Shown piece after piece: positions 44,928 to 54,238 of a DNA stretch of 64,000 nucleotides (the first letter of the stretch is position 1; each line of letters opens with the position of its first letter). Both the position numbers and the translations under genes were made by a program. The notes beneath the pieces were generated by a model that was not told the DNA's origin, ran no database searches, and saw only the letters and a list, made by a program, of their open reading frames with translations. The stretch lies in the NCBI GenBank assembly GCA_040385525.1, contig JAZKHE010000002.1:558001-622000 (forward strand), written 5' to 3'. Origin of the DNA: JAZKHE01 sp040385525. GTDB lineage: Bacteria > Bacteroidota > Bacteroidia > UBA4408.

Positions 44928-46929
44928 ATTTTATATTTTGTATTCTCACAGCATTTAGTATTGCTAATAAAGCTACTCCTACATCGGCAAATACCGCTTC
45001 CCAGAGGGTAGCAATGCCAATTGCACCCATTATTAAAACAATTACTTTTACACCCATTGCTAAGATAATGTTTTGCCAAACAATTTTTTTAGTGATTTTA
45101 CCAATTTTTATGGCTGTCACTATTTTAGAAGGTTGGTCGTTTTGAATTACGATGTCTGCGGTTTCAATAGTAGCGTCACTACCTAAACCTCCCATTGCAA
45201 TTCCTGCATCGGCTAAAGCAACTACAGGGGCATCGTTTACGCCATCACCAACAAATGCAATCGTTCTGTTTTCATTTTTTAATGCTTGTACTTTTTCTAC
45301 TTTATTTTCGGGTAACAAATTTCCAAAAGCATTATCAATTTTTAATATTTGAGCTACTTTATCTACAACGGTTTGCTTATCTCCCGATAGCATTACTGTT
45401 TTAATATTAAGGCTGTGCATATCCTTAATCGCTTGTGCAGCATCTTCTTTTATCTCATCTGAAATGGTAATAAAACCTGCAAATTTATTATTTACAGCAA
45501 CCACTACAATAGTGTCTACAATTGTTTCGATTGTTCTATCATACTCAATTTTAAATTTCTTTAGAAGTTTTAAATTTCCTGCTAATACTTCTTTACCGTC
45601 AATTGTTCCTTTTAAGCCATGTCCTGAAATTTCTTCTACATTATCAATACTAATATTTTTTATTACATCTCCTGCGTGTTGCACAACTGCTAAAGCAATA
45701 GGGTGGGTTGATTTAGTTTCTATTGCAGCTGTTAATTTTAATAATTCTTTTTCATCAATATCGACTGCTTTAATTTCTTGAACTTTAAATACGCCTTTAG
45801 TTAATGTGCCAGTTTTATCCATTACAACGGTATCTATTTTTGTCATTACATCTAAGTAATTAGAACCTTTAAATAAAATACCGTTTCGGGATGCTAAGCC
45901 TATGCCACCAAAATACCCCAATGGAATTGAGATTACCAATGCACAAGGACAGGAAATAACAAGGAATACTAATGATTTGTATAACCAATCGCTAAACACA
46001 TAATTAGAAACAAAAAAATAAGGCAACAAACAAATGCCAACTGCTAAAAACACTACTATTGGTGTGTAAACTTTTGCAAATTTTGAAATAAACAATTGTG
46101 TTGGTGCTTTTCGAGCAGTTGCGTCTTGCACCATTTCTAGTATTTTAGAAAGTTTACTATCTTTAAACAATGCAGTAACTTTTATATCGGAAACAGAAGT
46201 TAGATTAATCATACCTGCAAATACTTTTTCTCCTTCTTTTTTAGTATCAGGCTTGCTTTCTCCTGTTAAGGCAGCTGTATTAAATGAAGCCGATGAAGAA
46301 ATTAATACACCATCTAAAGCAACTTTTTCTCCTGGTTTTACTTGAATAAATTCTCCCATTTTAATTTCGTTAGGAGAAACAGTTTGTAATGTTCCGTTTC
46401 TATTTACATGAACTGTATCGGGACGAATATCTAACAATGCTTTAATGCTTTTTTTAGCTCGGTTAACTGCTGCTGTTTGAAATAATTCTCCTACTGCATA
46501 AAACAACATAACGGCAACTCCTTCGGAGTATTCTTTAATAAAAAATGCGCCTAAGGTTGCAATTGACATTAAAAAGAATTCGGAAAAGAAAGCACCTTTT
46601 GAAATAGATTTTACAGCATCTTTCAAAACAGGAATACCAACAGGAATATAGGCAACTATATACCATATTAAACGAATGTAATTTTGAAAGAATGTAGGTT
46701 TAATAAAATAATCAAATACAAGCCCTGTCACTAATAAAACAAAACTTATTATTGCAGGTAAATATTCTTTCCAAACAGATTCATTTTCACTTTCGTGCGA
46801 ATGATCATGTCCGTCATCATCAGAATGATGTTGTTCTGTTTTAGCATTTATTTTTTCTTCTAACGAGCAGCAAGTCATTTTACCTAGTGCATCGTAAGTG
46901 TGTTTGTGGTTTGGGTCTGTATTAATCAT
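44920..46929 (-). CDS. P1B-type heavy-metal ATPase (Zn/Cd/Pb exporter type)
   Basis: 669 aa. A His/Asp-rich N-terminus (HHSDDDGHDHSHES) and KMTCCSLEEK replace a full HMA domain. The membrane CPC motif is at ~residue 327 (VISCPCALVISIPL), phosphorylation site DKTGTLTKG ~371, the HP dipeptide (STHPIALAV) and hinge GDGVNDAPVVALADAGIAMGG follow. CPC with a conserved Lys/Asp in the last helix region fits Zn/Cd/Pb export (CadA/ZntA group) better than Cu. It pumps metal from cytoplasm to periplasm, where the RND system of the same operon takes over. Confidence 0.92.
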   Translation of the reverse strand: MINTDPNHKHTYDALGKMTCCSLEEKINAKTEQHHSDDDGHDHSHESENESVWKEYLPAIISFVLLVTGLVFDYFIKPTFFQNYIRLIWYIVAYIPVGIPVLKDAVKSISKGAFFSEFFLMSIATLGAFFIKEYSEGVAVMLFYAVGELFQTAAVNRAKKSIKALLDIRPDTVHVNRNGTLQTVSPNEIKMGEFIQVKPGEKVALDGVLISSSASFNTAALTGESKPDTKKEGEKVFAGMINLTSVSDIKVTALFKDSKLSKILEMVQDATARKAPTQLFISKFAKVYTPIVVFLAVGICLLPYFFVSNYVFSDWLYKSLVFLVISCPCALVISIPLGYFGGIGLASRNGILFKGSNYLDVMTKIDTVVMDKTGTLTKGVFKVQEIKAVDIDEKELLKLTAAIETKSTHPIALAVVQHAGDVIKNISIDNVEEISGHGLKGTIDGKEVLAGNLKLLKKFKIEYDRTIETIVDTIVVVAVNNKFAGFITISDEIKEDAAQAIKDMHSLNIKTVMLSGDKQTVVDKVAQILKIDNAFGNLLPENKVEKVQALKNENRTIAFVGDGVNDAPVVALADAGIAMGGLGSDATIETADIVIQNDQPSKIVTAIKIGKITKKIVWQNIILAMGVKVIVLIMGAIGIATLWEAVFADVGVALLAILNAVRIQNIKFE

Positions 46930-46957
46930 ATTTTATTTTTTTATTTAATTCAACTTG

Positions 46958-47320
46958 TTAATGATTGTGTCCATCATTTGAATTACTTGGTGATGATAAG
47001 GAATTAGATTTTTCTGTGCCATCATAAGTATAAACTTTTCGTTTTTCCTTTTTAATGAGCTTTCCTAAATTATCAAAAAGAAATTCTACTTGAGTTGTCT
47101 TTTTCTGCACTTCCACTCTGTAGGTTATATTTTGCTGCTTGTCCAACTTCTTGTATATATAATTTATTTTATAACTGGAATAGTTTTTATGCAACTGATT
47201 CTGAATTATTACAGGCAGACTATCTTCTTTTATTTTGGTTTCACTTTGTGCAGAAACAACTTTTGTTAATGTTAAAAAGAAGCCCACTAACAAAAAATGT
47301 TTTTTAATTAATTTTTTCAT
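46958..47320 (-). CDS. Small periplasmic PepSY-like protein with His-rich tail
   Basis: 120 aa with a signal peptide ending VVSAQ. The mature part has the pattern of PepSY-like inhibitor-fold proteins (LPVIIQNQLHKNYSSYKI, YRVEVQKKTTQVEFLFD, then GKLIKKE). It ends NSNDGHNH, a short metal-binding-like tail. A minor role as metal buffer is possible but unproven. It lies 28 bp upstream of the P-ATPase gene; its own leader contains a structured-RNA candidate. Confidence 0.6.
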   Translation of the reverse strand: MKKLIKKHFLLVGFFLTLTKVVSAQSETKIKEDSLPVIIQNQLHKNYSSYKINYIYKKLDKQQNITYRVEVQKKTTQVEFLFDNLGKLIKKEKRKVYTYDGTEKSNSLSSPSNSNDGHNH

Positions 47321-47347
47321 TGTTATGAATTTAAAAGTAAATTAAAA

Positions 47348-47416
47348 TTGGTGGGCGAGAGAACCTGGCTATGAAAAAAGTTTAATAAACTTAAAAGGAA
47401 CCAAGCCTCCGCCCAA
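47348..47416 (-). ncRNA. Candidate structured RNA in the leader of the PepSY-like gene
   Basis: In the gap 47321-47464. On the minus strand, GGGCGGAG pairs with CUC-U-CGCCC (47411-47415 region with 47352-47361), an inner GGCU pairs with AGCC, and the core is the perfect palindrome AAGTTTATTAAACTT (47378-47392). Two GGUUC strings lie in the internal loops. It ends about 28 bp before the ATG at 47320. No known riboswitch class is recognised; it could be a processing, terminator or regulatory structure. Confidence 0.4.
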
Positions 47417-47464
47417 AATATTATTTAATATGAATGTCGTATACTTTTTTTTGTTTTCATAAAG

Positions 47465-48055
47465 CTATTTTTTTAGTGTTGGATTTGTTGCAACTAATTG
47501 CCATCTTTTTTGTCTGTATTTATAAAATGATTTTGCCCAATTTGTTATAAAACCTGTAAGTATGCCACCATAGATAACTATTTCGTCTTCATACATTATT
47601 GTTTTGTTAGTGAGTTTTTTTAATGTTATTTTATGATTCCAGACTTTAGCTGAATTATCCCACTCTTTGGTTTGCAAAATTTTATTTTCCTCATCAATTT
47701 TCTCAAAATAGAGTGAATGAACTCCTCCAAATGGAACAAAACCATAAACAAGCATTTTTGTAGAAACGGTGTCTTTTTCTTGCCATAGCTCAGGAAATTG
47801 TCCGCCCGTTGGTTTAAATTTGACTTTGCAATACGCTACAAAATTTAATAAAGCACTTGTTTTAACTTTACTCCAAGCTGTATCAATATCAATTGCAATT
47901 TCAGAAGTTACAGTTAGTTTACGAGCGGTAACTTGCTTGCCTTGATAATCGATTTTTATTTTTTCTGTTTTTGTAGTCATATTTTTATTTGCTTTACATG
48001 ATATTACTACTAGCGAAGCTAGTAAAGTGAATATTATACATTTTATTGTTTTCAT
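47465..48055 (-). CDS. Lipoprotein of unknown function in the efflux operon
   Basis: 196 aa. Lipoprotein signal peptide with lipobox VISC (C~20). The mature protein alternates strands and helices in an order that recalls an SRPBCC/START-like fold: IDIDTAWSKVKTSALLNF near the start, a central HSLYFEKIDEENKIL hairpin and a long C-terminal helix FYKYRQKRWQLV. No catalytic signature is visible. It lies 38 bp after the CzcB-like adaptor gene, so it is part of the operon. Confidence 0.55.
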   Translation of the reverse strand: MKTIKCIIFTLLASLVVISCKANKNMTTKTEKIKIDYQGKQVTARKLTVTSEIAIDIDTAWSKVKTSALLNFVAYCKVKFKPTGGQFPELWQEKDTVSTKMLVYGFVPFGGVHSLYFEKIDEENKILQTKEWDNSAKVWNHKITLKKLTNKTIMYEDEIVIYGGILTGFITNWAKSFYKYRQKRWQLVATNPTLKK

Positions 48056-48093
48056 TTTGATTTAATTTTATTGTTACCAATAAGTGATTTATA

Positions 48094-49263
48094 TTAATGG
48101 CCATGCCCTTCGCCTTCTTCGCTGTTTTTTATTTTAGCGAGAATATCGTAGGCTCCATTGATTACAATCAACGATTCATTATTCAAACCTTCTTTTGTTA
48201 CTATTTCGGTGTATCCTAATTCGCTGATTCCTTTTGTTACTTCTAACATTTTAAAGTGATTCGCTTCCTTTTCAGCAACAAAAACATAATCCTTACCTTC
48301 AAAATTAACAATGGCTTCATTTGGCAATGCAGATAAACGCTGAGTCCCTGCTTCAACATAAGCCTTCAAGTACATTCCGGGTAACAAATCTAAATCCTCC
48401 TTATCTAAATGGCAATGAATGCGAACTGTTCTATCAGAACTAATTTCTCTTCCAATTAAATAAACGGTTGCTGTGCGTTCATCTGTTTCATTCGCTAAAG
48501 TAAAACGAACCTTTTGACCCAATTTTATTTTCGGAACATCCTTTTCAAAAACAGTTAATTCAGCATGGAGATGTTCTGTATCAACAATTTTAAACATTAC
48601 ATCTGTTGGATTAACATACATGCCAATGTTTACATTTACGTGTGTAACATAACCACTTATTGGGGAAGTAATCGTGATTGAATTTTGCAAGGTTTGACTT
48701 GTCAATTTCTCTCCATTTATTCCCAACATCATTAATTTCGATTTTAATCCGGCATTTTTGGCAAGCATTCCTTCATACTGCGACTTGGCCAGTTGCAAAG
48801 TTTTTTGGGAATTGACATTGTCTTTTGATAATTCTTGTTGGCGGTTATATTCTGCCTCCAAATATTCTAACTGACTTTTTGTTTCCAAAAAGTCCTGTTG
48901 CATTTGAATGTAATCAGGATGCTGCATAACCACAATGGCTTGCCCTTTGGTTACTTTCATTCCTTGCAACAACTCCGTGCTTTTTACAAAGCCTCCCATT
49001 GGTGCGGAAATGCTAACCAAATTTTGTGGTGGAACATCCAACATTCCGTTCACTTTTATTGCACCACTCAGGTCTTTCATTTCTATCTTACCTAATTTAA
49101 GATTGATAATTTTAACCTGTTCAGGTGTTAATTCAACAATACTTGCTTCTTCGTCATGGTGTTCTTCTTTTGTAGCTTCTTCTGATTTGCTTCCGCATGA
49201 GCTAATAAGAACTGCGGTAAAAACAAAGGCAAGAATTTTATTTATGATGATTATCTTTTTCAT
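48094..49263 (-). CDS. RND efflux periplasmic adaptor (CzcB/CusB family)
   Basis: 389 aa lipoprotein (lipobox ISSC at ~23). Membrane-fusion layout: barrel-sandwich start APMGGFVKSTELLQGMKVTKGQ, an alpha-helical hairpin (~125-185), then SPISGYVTHVNVNIGMYVN and a beta-barrel, ending GEGHGH. Together with a short His-rich N-terminus (EEHHDEEA) this suggests metal binding. It bridges the inner-membrane permease and the outer-membrane channel, which here are one polypeptide encoded 16 bp upstream. Confidence 0.92.
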   Translation of the reverse strand: MKKIIIINKILAFVFTAVLISSCGSKSEEATKEEHHDEEASIVELTPEQVKIINLKLGKIEMKDLSGAIKVNGMLDVPPQNLVSISAPMGGFVKSTELLQGMKVTKGQAIVVMQHPDYIQMQQDFLETKSQLEYLEAEYNRQQELSKDNVNSQKTLQLAKSQYEGMLAKNAGLKSKLMMLGINGEKLTSQTLQNSITITSPISGYVTHVNVNIGMYVNPTDVMFKIVDTEHLHAELTVFEKDVPKIKLGQKVRFTLANETDERTATVYLIGREISSDRTVRIHCHLDKEDLDLLPGMYLKAYVEAGTQRLSALPNEAIVNFEGKDYVFVAEKEANHFKMLEVTKGISELGYTEIVTKEGLNNESLIVINGAYDILAKIKNSEEGEGHGH

Positions 49264-49279
49264 ATTACTTTTTTTAAAA

Positions 49280-52200
49280 TTATTTTTTACCTAATAAAAA
49301 TTCAAGTTTTATTATGCTTTGGTTGTATTGATTTAAGCTTGATAGATGGTTGGATTTAATTGCTAAAGCTGTTCTGATGCTTTGTAAATATTCCACATAA
49401 CCAATCTCCCCGGATTTAAACCCCTTGTCTGCTTGTTTGATTATCAATTCGGCATTCGGAAGCGCACTCTTTTCGTAATACTCCAAGGTGTTCTTATCCT
49501 GCATATATTCCTGCAAGTATTGAGAATATTGATTTTGAACATTAGTTTGATATTGCTCAAAATTACTCTCTATAACCTTTTGATTTAATCCAGCAGCCTT
49601 TACTTTAGCGGTTTGAGGAACTATCCAAAGCGGAATAGAAACTCCAACCTGAAATCCGGTAAAACGTTTTGATGCATCATAGTATTGGTCTGTTCCGTTG
49701 GTATTCTGATAACCAATTAAAGATTGATTGAAATAGCCTAAAGTAAATTCAGGTAGCACCTTTGCAGTCTCCACTTTCTTCTGTTTATTGCTGATTTCTA
49801 TTTGTTGCTTCATATACAACAAATAGGGGTTTTGAGCATATGCTGAACTGTCGGAAGGAAGGTTTAGTTCCAGTTTCGCAATTAGCTTTTGCTCTATCTG
49901 AACAGGCGTTTTGCTATTCATTAATGCTTGCAATTGCGATTGATAAATAAAAACATTCGATTGATTTTGTGCCAACAGATTTTTTATTTCCATTAATTGT
50001 GTTTCCGCAGTTGTTTTTTCAAGTAGCGTATTTTCACCTGCTTTAAAACGACTGATAGATGCATTGGAGAAAGAAGTAAAAATACTATCCTGACTCAACA
50101 ACAAATTTCTTTCAGCTTGCAGATACTCTAAATAATGATAAACCGATTTTACTTGATTTATTAATTCGTTTTGAGTTAACTGTAATTTTAATTCACTTCC
50201 CTTAATGTTGGCTTTGTTCAGTTGACTTTGACTGCTAAACAATGTAGGAAAGGGAATACTTTGAGAAACTGAAATGTTGTTATCAGTATTAAGAGAGTTA
50301 TATTGCCCACGCATTAACGAGACATTTGTTTTTCCAATGTCTGTTGATGTTTTCTTTAAGGCTTTACTATAATCGATTTCATAATTCCCGCCTTTAATAC
50401 CCCCATTGTTCTTTAATGCTCCATCAATTGCTTGTTGCAATGTAAGTGGGTTATTAGTTTGAGCATTGCTAAATACAGGAACTAATAGCATAAGAATAAC
50501 TACTGCTGCATTGATCTGAATTTTATTTTTTGAATTTCCCATTCTTTCAAAAAACCAATACAATACTGGCAACACCAACAATGTTAGTAGTGTAGCAGTT
50601 AGCAAACCTCCAATTACAACTGTTGCCAATGGTTTCTGAACTTCAGCCCCTGAACCGTGGGATAATGCCATTGGTAAAAAGCCAAGAGAGGCTACCAATG
50701 CAGTCATAATTACAGGACGTAAACGTACCGATGTTCCTTGCAGGATAATTTCTTTTATATCTGTCATACCTTCTGCTTTTAATCTGTTAAACTCTGCTAT
50801 CAAAACTATTCCGTTCAATACTGCCACACCAAACAAAGCAATAAAACCAACACCTGCCGAAATACTGAATGGCATATCTCTTAACCAAAGTGCAAACACG
50901 CCTCCAATAGCTGAAAGCGGAATGGCAGTAAAAATGAGAATACTTTGTTTGAATGAATGAAAAGTGAAAAATAAAAGCATAAATATTAATAGCAATGCCA
51001 CAGGAACAGCAATTGATAACCGCTGACGGGCTTCTATTAAATTTTTAAATGTCCCTCCGTAAGTTGGATAATAACCTGCGCTGAATTTTACTTCTTTATC
51101 TACTTTGCTTTGCATTTCTTTTACAACACTTTCTATATCTCTGCCTCTTACATTAAATCCAACAGTAATTCTACGCTTAGCATCGTCACGCTGAATTTGA
51201 TTTGGACTAATCTTAAATTCAATTTCAGCTAATTGCGAAACAGGGACTTGATTTCCGTTTGGTGCTGTTACAAATAAACCTTTAATGTCATCTAAACTCT
51301 GACGGGTTTCTTTTTCCAAACGAACAACCATATCAAATCGTTTTTCTCCTTCATAAACATATCCGGCAGACTCTCCTGCAAATCCTGCTTTAATCACTTG
51401 GTTAACATCTTCGATATTTAACCCAAACTGCGCAATTTTATCTCTGTCGAATTTTACCACTATTTGTGATTGTCCGGTCACTTGTTCAACATAAATGTCT
51501 TGTGCGCCATCAATATTAGCTGCAATTTTACCAAGTTTGGTTGCATAATCAGTCAACGTATTTAAATCTTCGCCATATACTTTTACAACAACATCCTGCT
51601 TTGCGCCAGTCATTAATTCATTAAATCGCATTTGTATTGGTTGCTGAAAACCAAATGTAACGCCTGGAATATCTTCTAAGGCTTCTGCCATTTTCTTAGC
51701 TAATTCATCTCTCGTTTCAGCACTTGTCCATTCCGATTTATCTTTTAAAATAACCATCAAATCGCAAGCTTCAACAGGCATTGGATCGGTTGGAATTTCG
51801 CCCGAACCAATTTTACCAATTACCTCTTTTACTTCAGGAAATTTAGCTTTTAATATTTTTGCAGCCCTTAATGAAGCTTCAATGGTTTGCGAAATGGAAC
51901 TACCTTGCAATACCCTTGTTTCTACTGCGAAATCGCCTTCATCTAATGTTGGAATAAACTCTCCGCCCATATTCATAAATACAGCAACGCTAAAAACAAA
52001 CATTAAAACGGCAGTAATTAAAACAGCCACTTTTCGTTTTAATGCAAAATATATCATCGGCTTATAGATTTTCTGAAAGAAATCCATAATGCGGTCAGAA
52101 ATATTGCGCTTGTGTTGTGTGTTTCTATTTAGAAATAAAGATGAAATCATTGGTACATAAGTGAGTGACAAAATAAATGCACCAAGAATGGCAAACGAAA

Positions 52201-53656
52201 CCGTTTGAGCCATTGGCTTAAACATTTTACCCTCTACACCAACCAATGCAAGGATTGGTAAGTACACAATTAAAATTATTATCTCACCAAATGCTGCTGA
52301 ACTTCTGATTTTTGAAGCCGAATTATAAACTTCAAGATTCATTTCATCTTGTGTTAATTTTCTGCCACCAAATTTTTCAAACATACTGCGTCCGGTTAAA
52401 TGATGTAATGTTGCTTCCACAATAATTACAGCGCCATCCACAATCAACCCAAAGTCAATTGCACCCAAGCTCATTAAGTTGCCCGAAACACCAAATAAAT
52501 TCATTAAGGCAATGGCAAATAACATAGCTAATGGAATTACAGAAGCTACAATTAATCCTGCTCTAAAATTTCCGAGCAACAATACCAAAACGAAAATCAC
52601 AATTAACGCTCCTTCGGCAAGGTTTTTAGTTATCGTACCGATGGCATTGTTTACTAATTTTGTTCTATCGAGGAACGGTTCTATCACAACACCTTCAGGG
52701 AGATTTTTTTCTATTTGTACAATGCGCTCCTTTACATTGGAAATTACTTCCGATGAATTTGCCCCTTTCAGCATCATAACAATAGCACCAACCACTTCAC
52801 CTTCATCATTTCGTGTCATTGCACCATAACGTGTAGCATGACCAAAATCCACACTCGCTACATTGCGGATTAAAACCGGAATTCCATTCGGGTTTACTTT
52901 TACAACAATTTTTTCGATGTCTTCTTTCGTACCTATTAAACCTTCACTTCTTATAAAATAAGCTTTTGGTTTTTTATCAATGTAAGCACCACCTGTATTT
53001 TGATTGTTTTTTTGCAAGGCTGTAAATACATCGTTGATGCTGATATTCATACTTCGCAGTTTATCAGGATTTAAAGCAATTTCGTATTGCTTTAAATAAC
53101 CTCCAAAACTGCTCACATCTGCTACGCCTTCTGTTCCCAACAATTGTCTGCGAACAATCCAATCTTGTATAGTTCGGAGTTCCATTGGTGTGTATTTTTT
53201 CTCGTAGCCTTTTTTGGTATGAATAACGTATTGGTATATTTCGCCCAAGCCTGTAGTAACAGGAGCTAATTCAGGAATACCAACGCCTTGCGGAATAATT
53301 GTTTTGGCTTCGTTTAACCGTTCGTTAACCTGCTGACGAGCCCAATAAACATCAATCTCATCTTTAAATACGATTGTTACAACCGATAAACCAAAGCGGG
53401 AAAAAGAACGCACTTCTTCAATGCCCGGAATGTTTGCCATTGTTTGTTCTACCGGAAAGGTTACCAATCTTTCAATATCTTCTGCTGCCAAAGAAGGCGA
53501 CACGGTAATAACCTGCACTTGATTATTTGTAATATCAGGTACTGCATCTATAGGGAGTCTGGTTAATGAGTAACCTCCCCAAATGATAAGTGCAAGCGTG
53601 AGCAAGCCTATTATCATTTTGTTTTTTATAGAAAAGTGTATGACTTTATCTAACAT
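49280..53656 (-). CDS. CzcA-family RND metal permease fused to a TolC-like outer-membrane factor
   Basis: 1458 aa. Residues ~1-1045 are a heavy-metal RND permease: LPIDAVPDITNNQVQV near the start, two 6-helix blocks, and helix-4 proton-relay motif GAIDFGLIVDGAVIIVE typical of the CzcA/CusA group. After a second hydrophobic segment with signal-like end (~1046-1065, VPVFSNAQ) residues ~1070-1458 form an outer-membrane efflux protein with two helical-repeat halves (LTLQQAIDGALKNN and later SALPNAELIIKQADKGFKSGE). The fusion of permease and CzcC is frequent in Bacteroidota; the linker may be cleaved at the Ala-Gln site. It exports Zn/Cd/Co or Cu/Ag to the outside. Confidence 0.92.
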   Translation of the reverse strand: MLDKVIHFSIKNKMIIGLLTLALIIWGGYSLTRLPIDAVPDITNNQVQVITVSPSLAAEDIERLVTFPVEQTMANIPGIEEVRSFSRFGLSVVTIVFKDEIDVYWARQQVNERLNEAKTIIPQGVGIPELAPVTTGLGEIYQYVIHTKKGYEKKYTPMELRTIQDWIVRRQLLGTEGVADVSSFGGYLKQYEIALNPDKLRSMNISINDVFTALQKNNQNTGGAYIDKKPKAYFIRSEGLIGTKEDIEKIVVKVNPNGIPVLIRNVASVDFGHATRYGAMTRNDEGEVVGAIVMMLKGANSSEVISNVKERIVQIEKNLPEGVVIEPFLDRTKLVNNAIGTITKNLAEGALIVIFVLVLLLGNFRAGLIVASVIPLAMLFAIALMNLFGVSGNLMSLGAIDFGLIVDGAVIIVEATLHHLTGRSMFEKFGGRKLTQDEMNLEVYNSASKIRSSAAFGEIIILIVYLPILALVGVEGKMFKPMAQTVSFAILGAFILSLTYVPMISSLFLNRNTQHKRNISDRIMDFFQKIYKPMIYFALKRKVAVLITAVLMFVFSVAVFMNMGGEFIPTLDEGDFAVETRVLQGSSISQTIEASLRAAKILKAKFPEVKEVIGKIGSGEIPTDPMPVEACDLMVILKDKSEWTSAETRDELAKKMAEALEDIPGVTFGFQQPIQMRFNELMTGAKQDVVVKVYGEDLNTLTDYATKLGKIAANIDGAQDIYVEQVTGQSQIVVKFDRDKIAQFGLNIEDVNQVIKAGFAGESAGYVYEGEKRFDMVVRLEKETRQSLDDIKGLFVTAPNGNQVPVSQLAEIEFKISPNQIQRDDAKRRITVGFNVRGRDIESVVKEMQSKVDKEVKFSAGYYPTYGGTFKNLIEARQRLSIAVPVALLLIFMLLFFTFHSFKQSILIFTAIPLSAIGGVFALWLRDMPFSISAGVGFIALFGVAVLNGIVLIAEFNRLKAEGMTDIKEIILQGTSVRLRPVIMTALVASLGFLPMALSHGSGAEVQKPLATVVIGGLLTATLLTLLVLPVLYWFFERMGNSKNKIQINAAVVILMLLVPVFSNAQTNNPLTLQQAIDGALKNNGGIKGGNYEIDYSKALKKTSTDIGKTNVSLMRGQYNSLNTDNNISVSQSIPFPTLFSSQSQLNKANIKGSELKLQLTQNELINQVKSVYHYLEYLQAERNLLLSQDSIFTSFSNASISRFKAGENTLLEKTTAETQLMEIKNLLAQNQSNVFIYQSQLQALMNSKTPVQIEQKLIAKLELNLPSDSSAYAQNPYLLYMKQQIEISNKQKKVETAKVLPEFTLGYFNQSLIGYQNTNGTDQYYDASKRFTGFQVGVSIPLWIVPQTAKVKAAGLNQKVIESNFEQYQTNVQNQYSQYLQEYMQDKNTLEYYEKSALPNAELIIKQADKGFKSGEIGYVEYLQSIRTALAIKSNHLSSLNQYNQSIIKLEFLLGKK

Positions 53657-53774
53657 AATTTATAATTGATAATATAAACAAGGCGCTAAACCTTATTTAT
53701 TTTGGTTAATACATAAAATGAGAATTGAGCAGAGGATTTCCCTGCACAGAATCAGTAATTAACTGAAGAAAAAA

Positions 53775-54104
53775 TTAAGCAAGTTTAGGGGGTTGCCAAA
53801 TGGCAATAACCGCAGAGGAAATTTTCGATTCAGGATGAACCGTGTAAATGGAATTAATTTCTGCTATTTGAGTGTGTATAGTTTGAAAAGGTTTTACCAC
53901 AAAATGTGTAGCACAGCATGAACACACACAAAATGGAGTGCAGGTTTCATCCTGATGATCTCCTGTATTTTGAGATGTTTCATTGTGTTTTATTTCGTTA
54001 CAATCGTCCTTGTCTCCGCAAGGCATAACAGCAAGTGAAATAAAATAGAAACAAAATAATATGTAAAACACTTTTTTCAACGATACAAATATAAGTATTT
54101 TCAT
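53775..54104 (-). CDS. Small secreted Cys/His-rich protein (DUF6660-like)
   Basis: 109 aa. N-terminal hydrophobic helix (~9-28), then CGDKDDCNE, a His-containing acidic stretch and CTPFCVCSCCATHF, followed by a short C-terminus ending WQPPKLA. This size and the C..FC.CSCC pattern are those of DUF6660-like proteins placed at the head of Bacteroidota metal-efflux operons. It probably senses or binds metal in the periplasm. It is the first gene of the efflux operon, 118 bp upstream of the permease gene. Confidence 0.65.
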   Translation of the reverse strand: MKILIFVSLKKVFYILFCFYFISLAVMPCGDKDDCNEIKHNETSQNTGDHQDETCTPFCVCSCCATHFVVKPFQTIHTQIAEINSIYTVHPESKISSAVIAIWQPPKLA

Positions 54105-54238
54105 TTATTTGCATCTTATACTATAAATAGTAGAGAAATACTTGAATTGAGGAACTTTGTGTGGAGTATTAATATCGTGGTGTTTAAACCAAAACAGCCT
54201 TTTTTTTGCAAAGAACAGAGTAGATGAAAAAATTAGCA

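Noticed and set aside
54119..54132. TACTAT-AA-ATAGTA palindrome upstream of the efflux operon
   Set aside because: Short and AT-rich; expected by chance in this composition and not repeated elsewhere.
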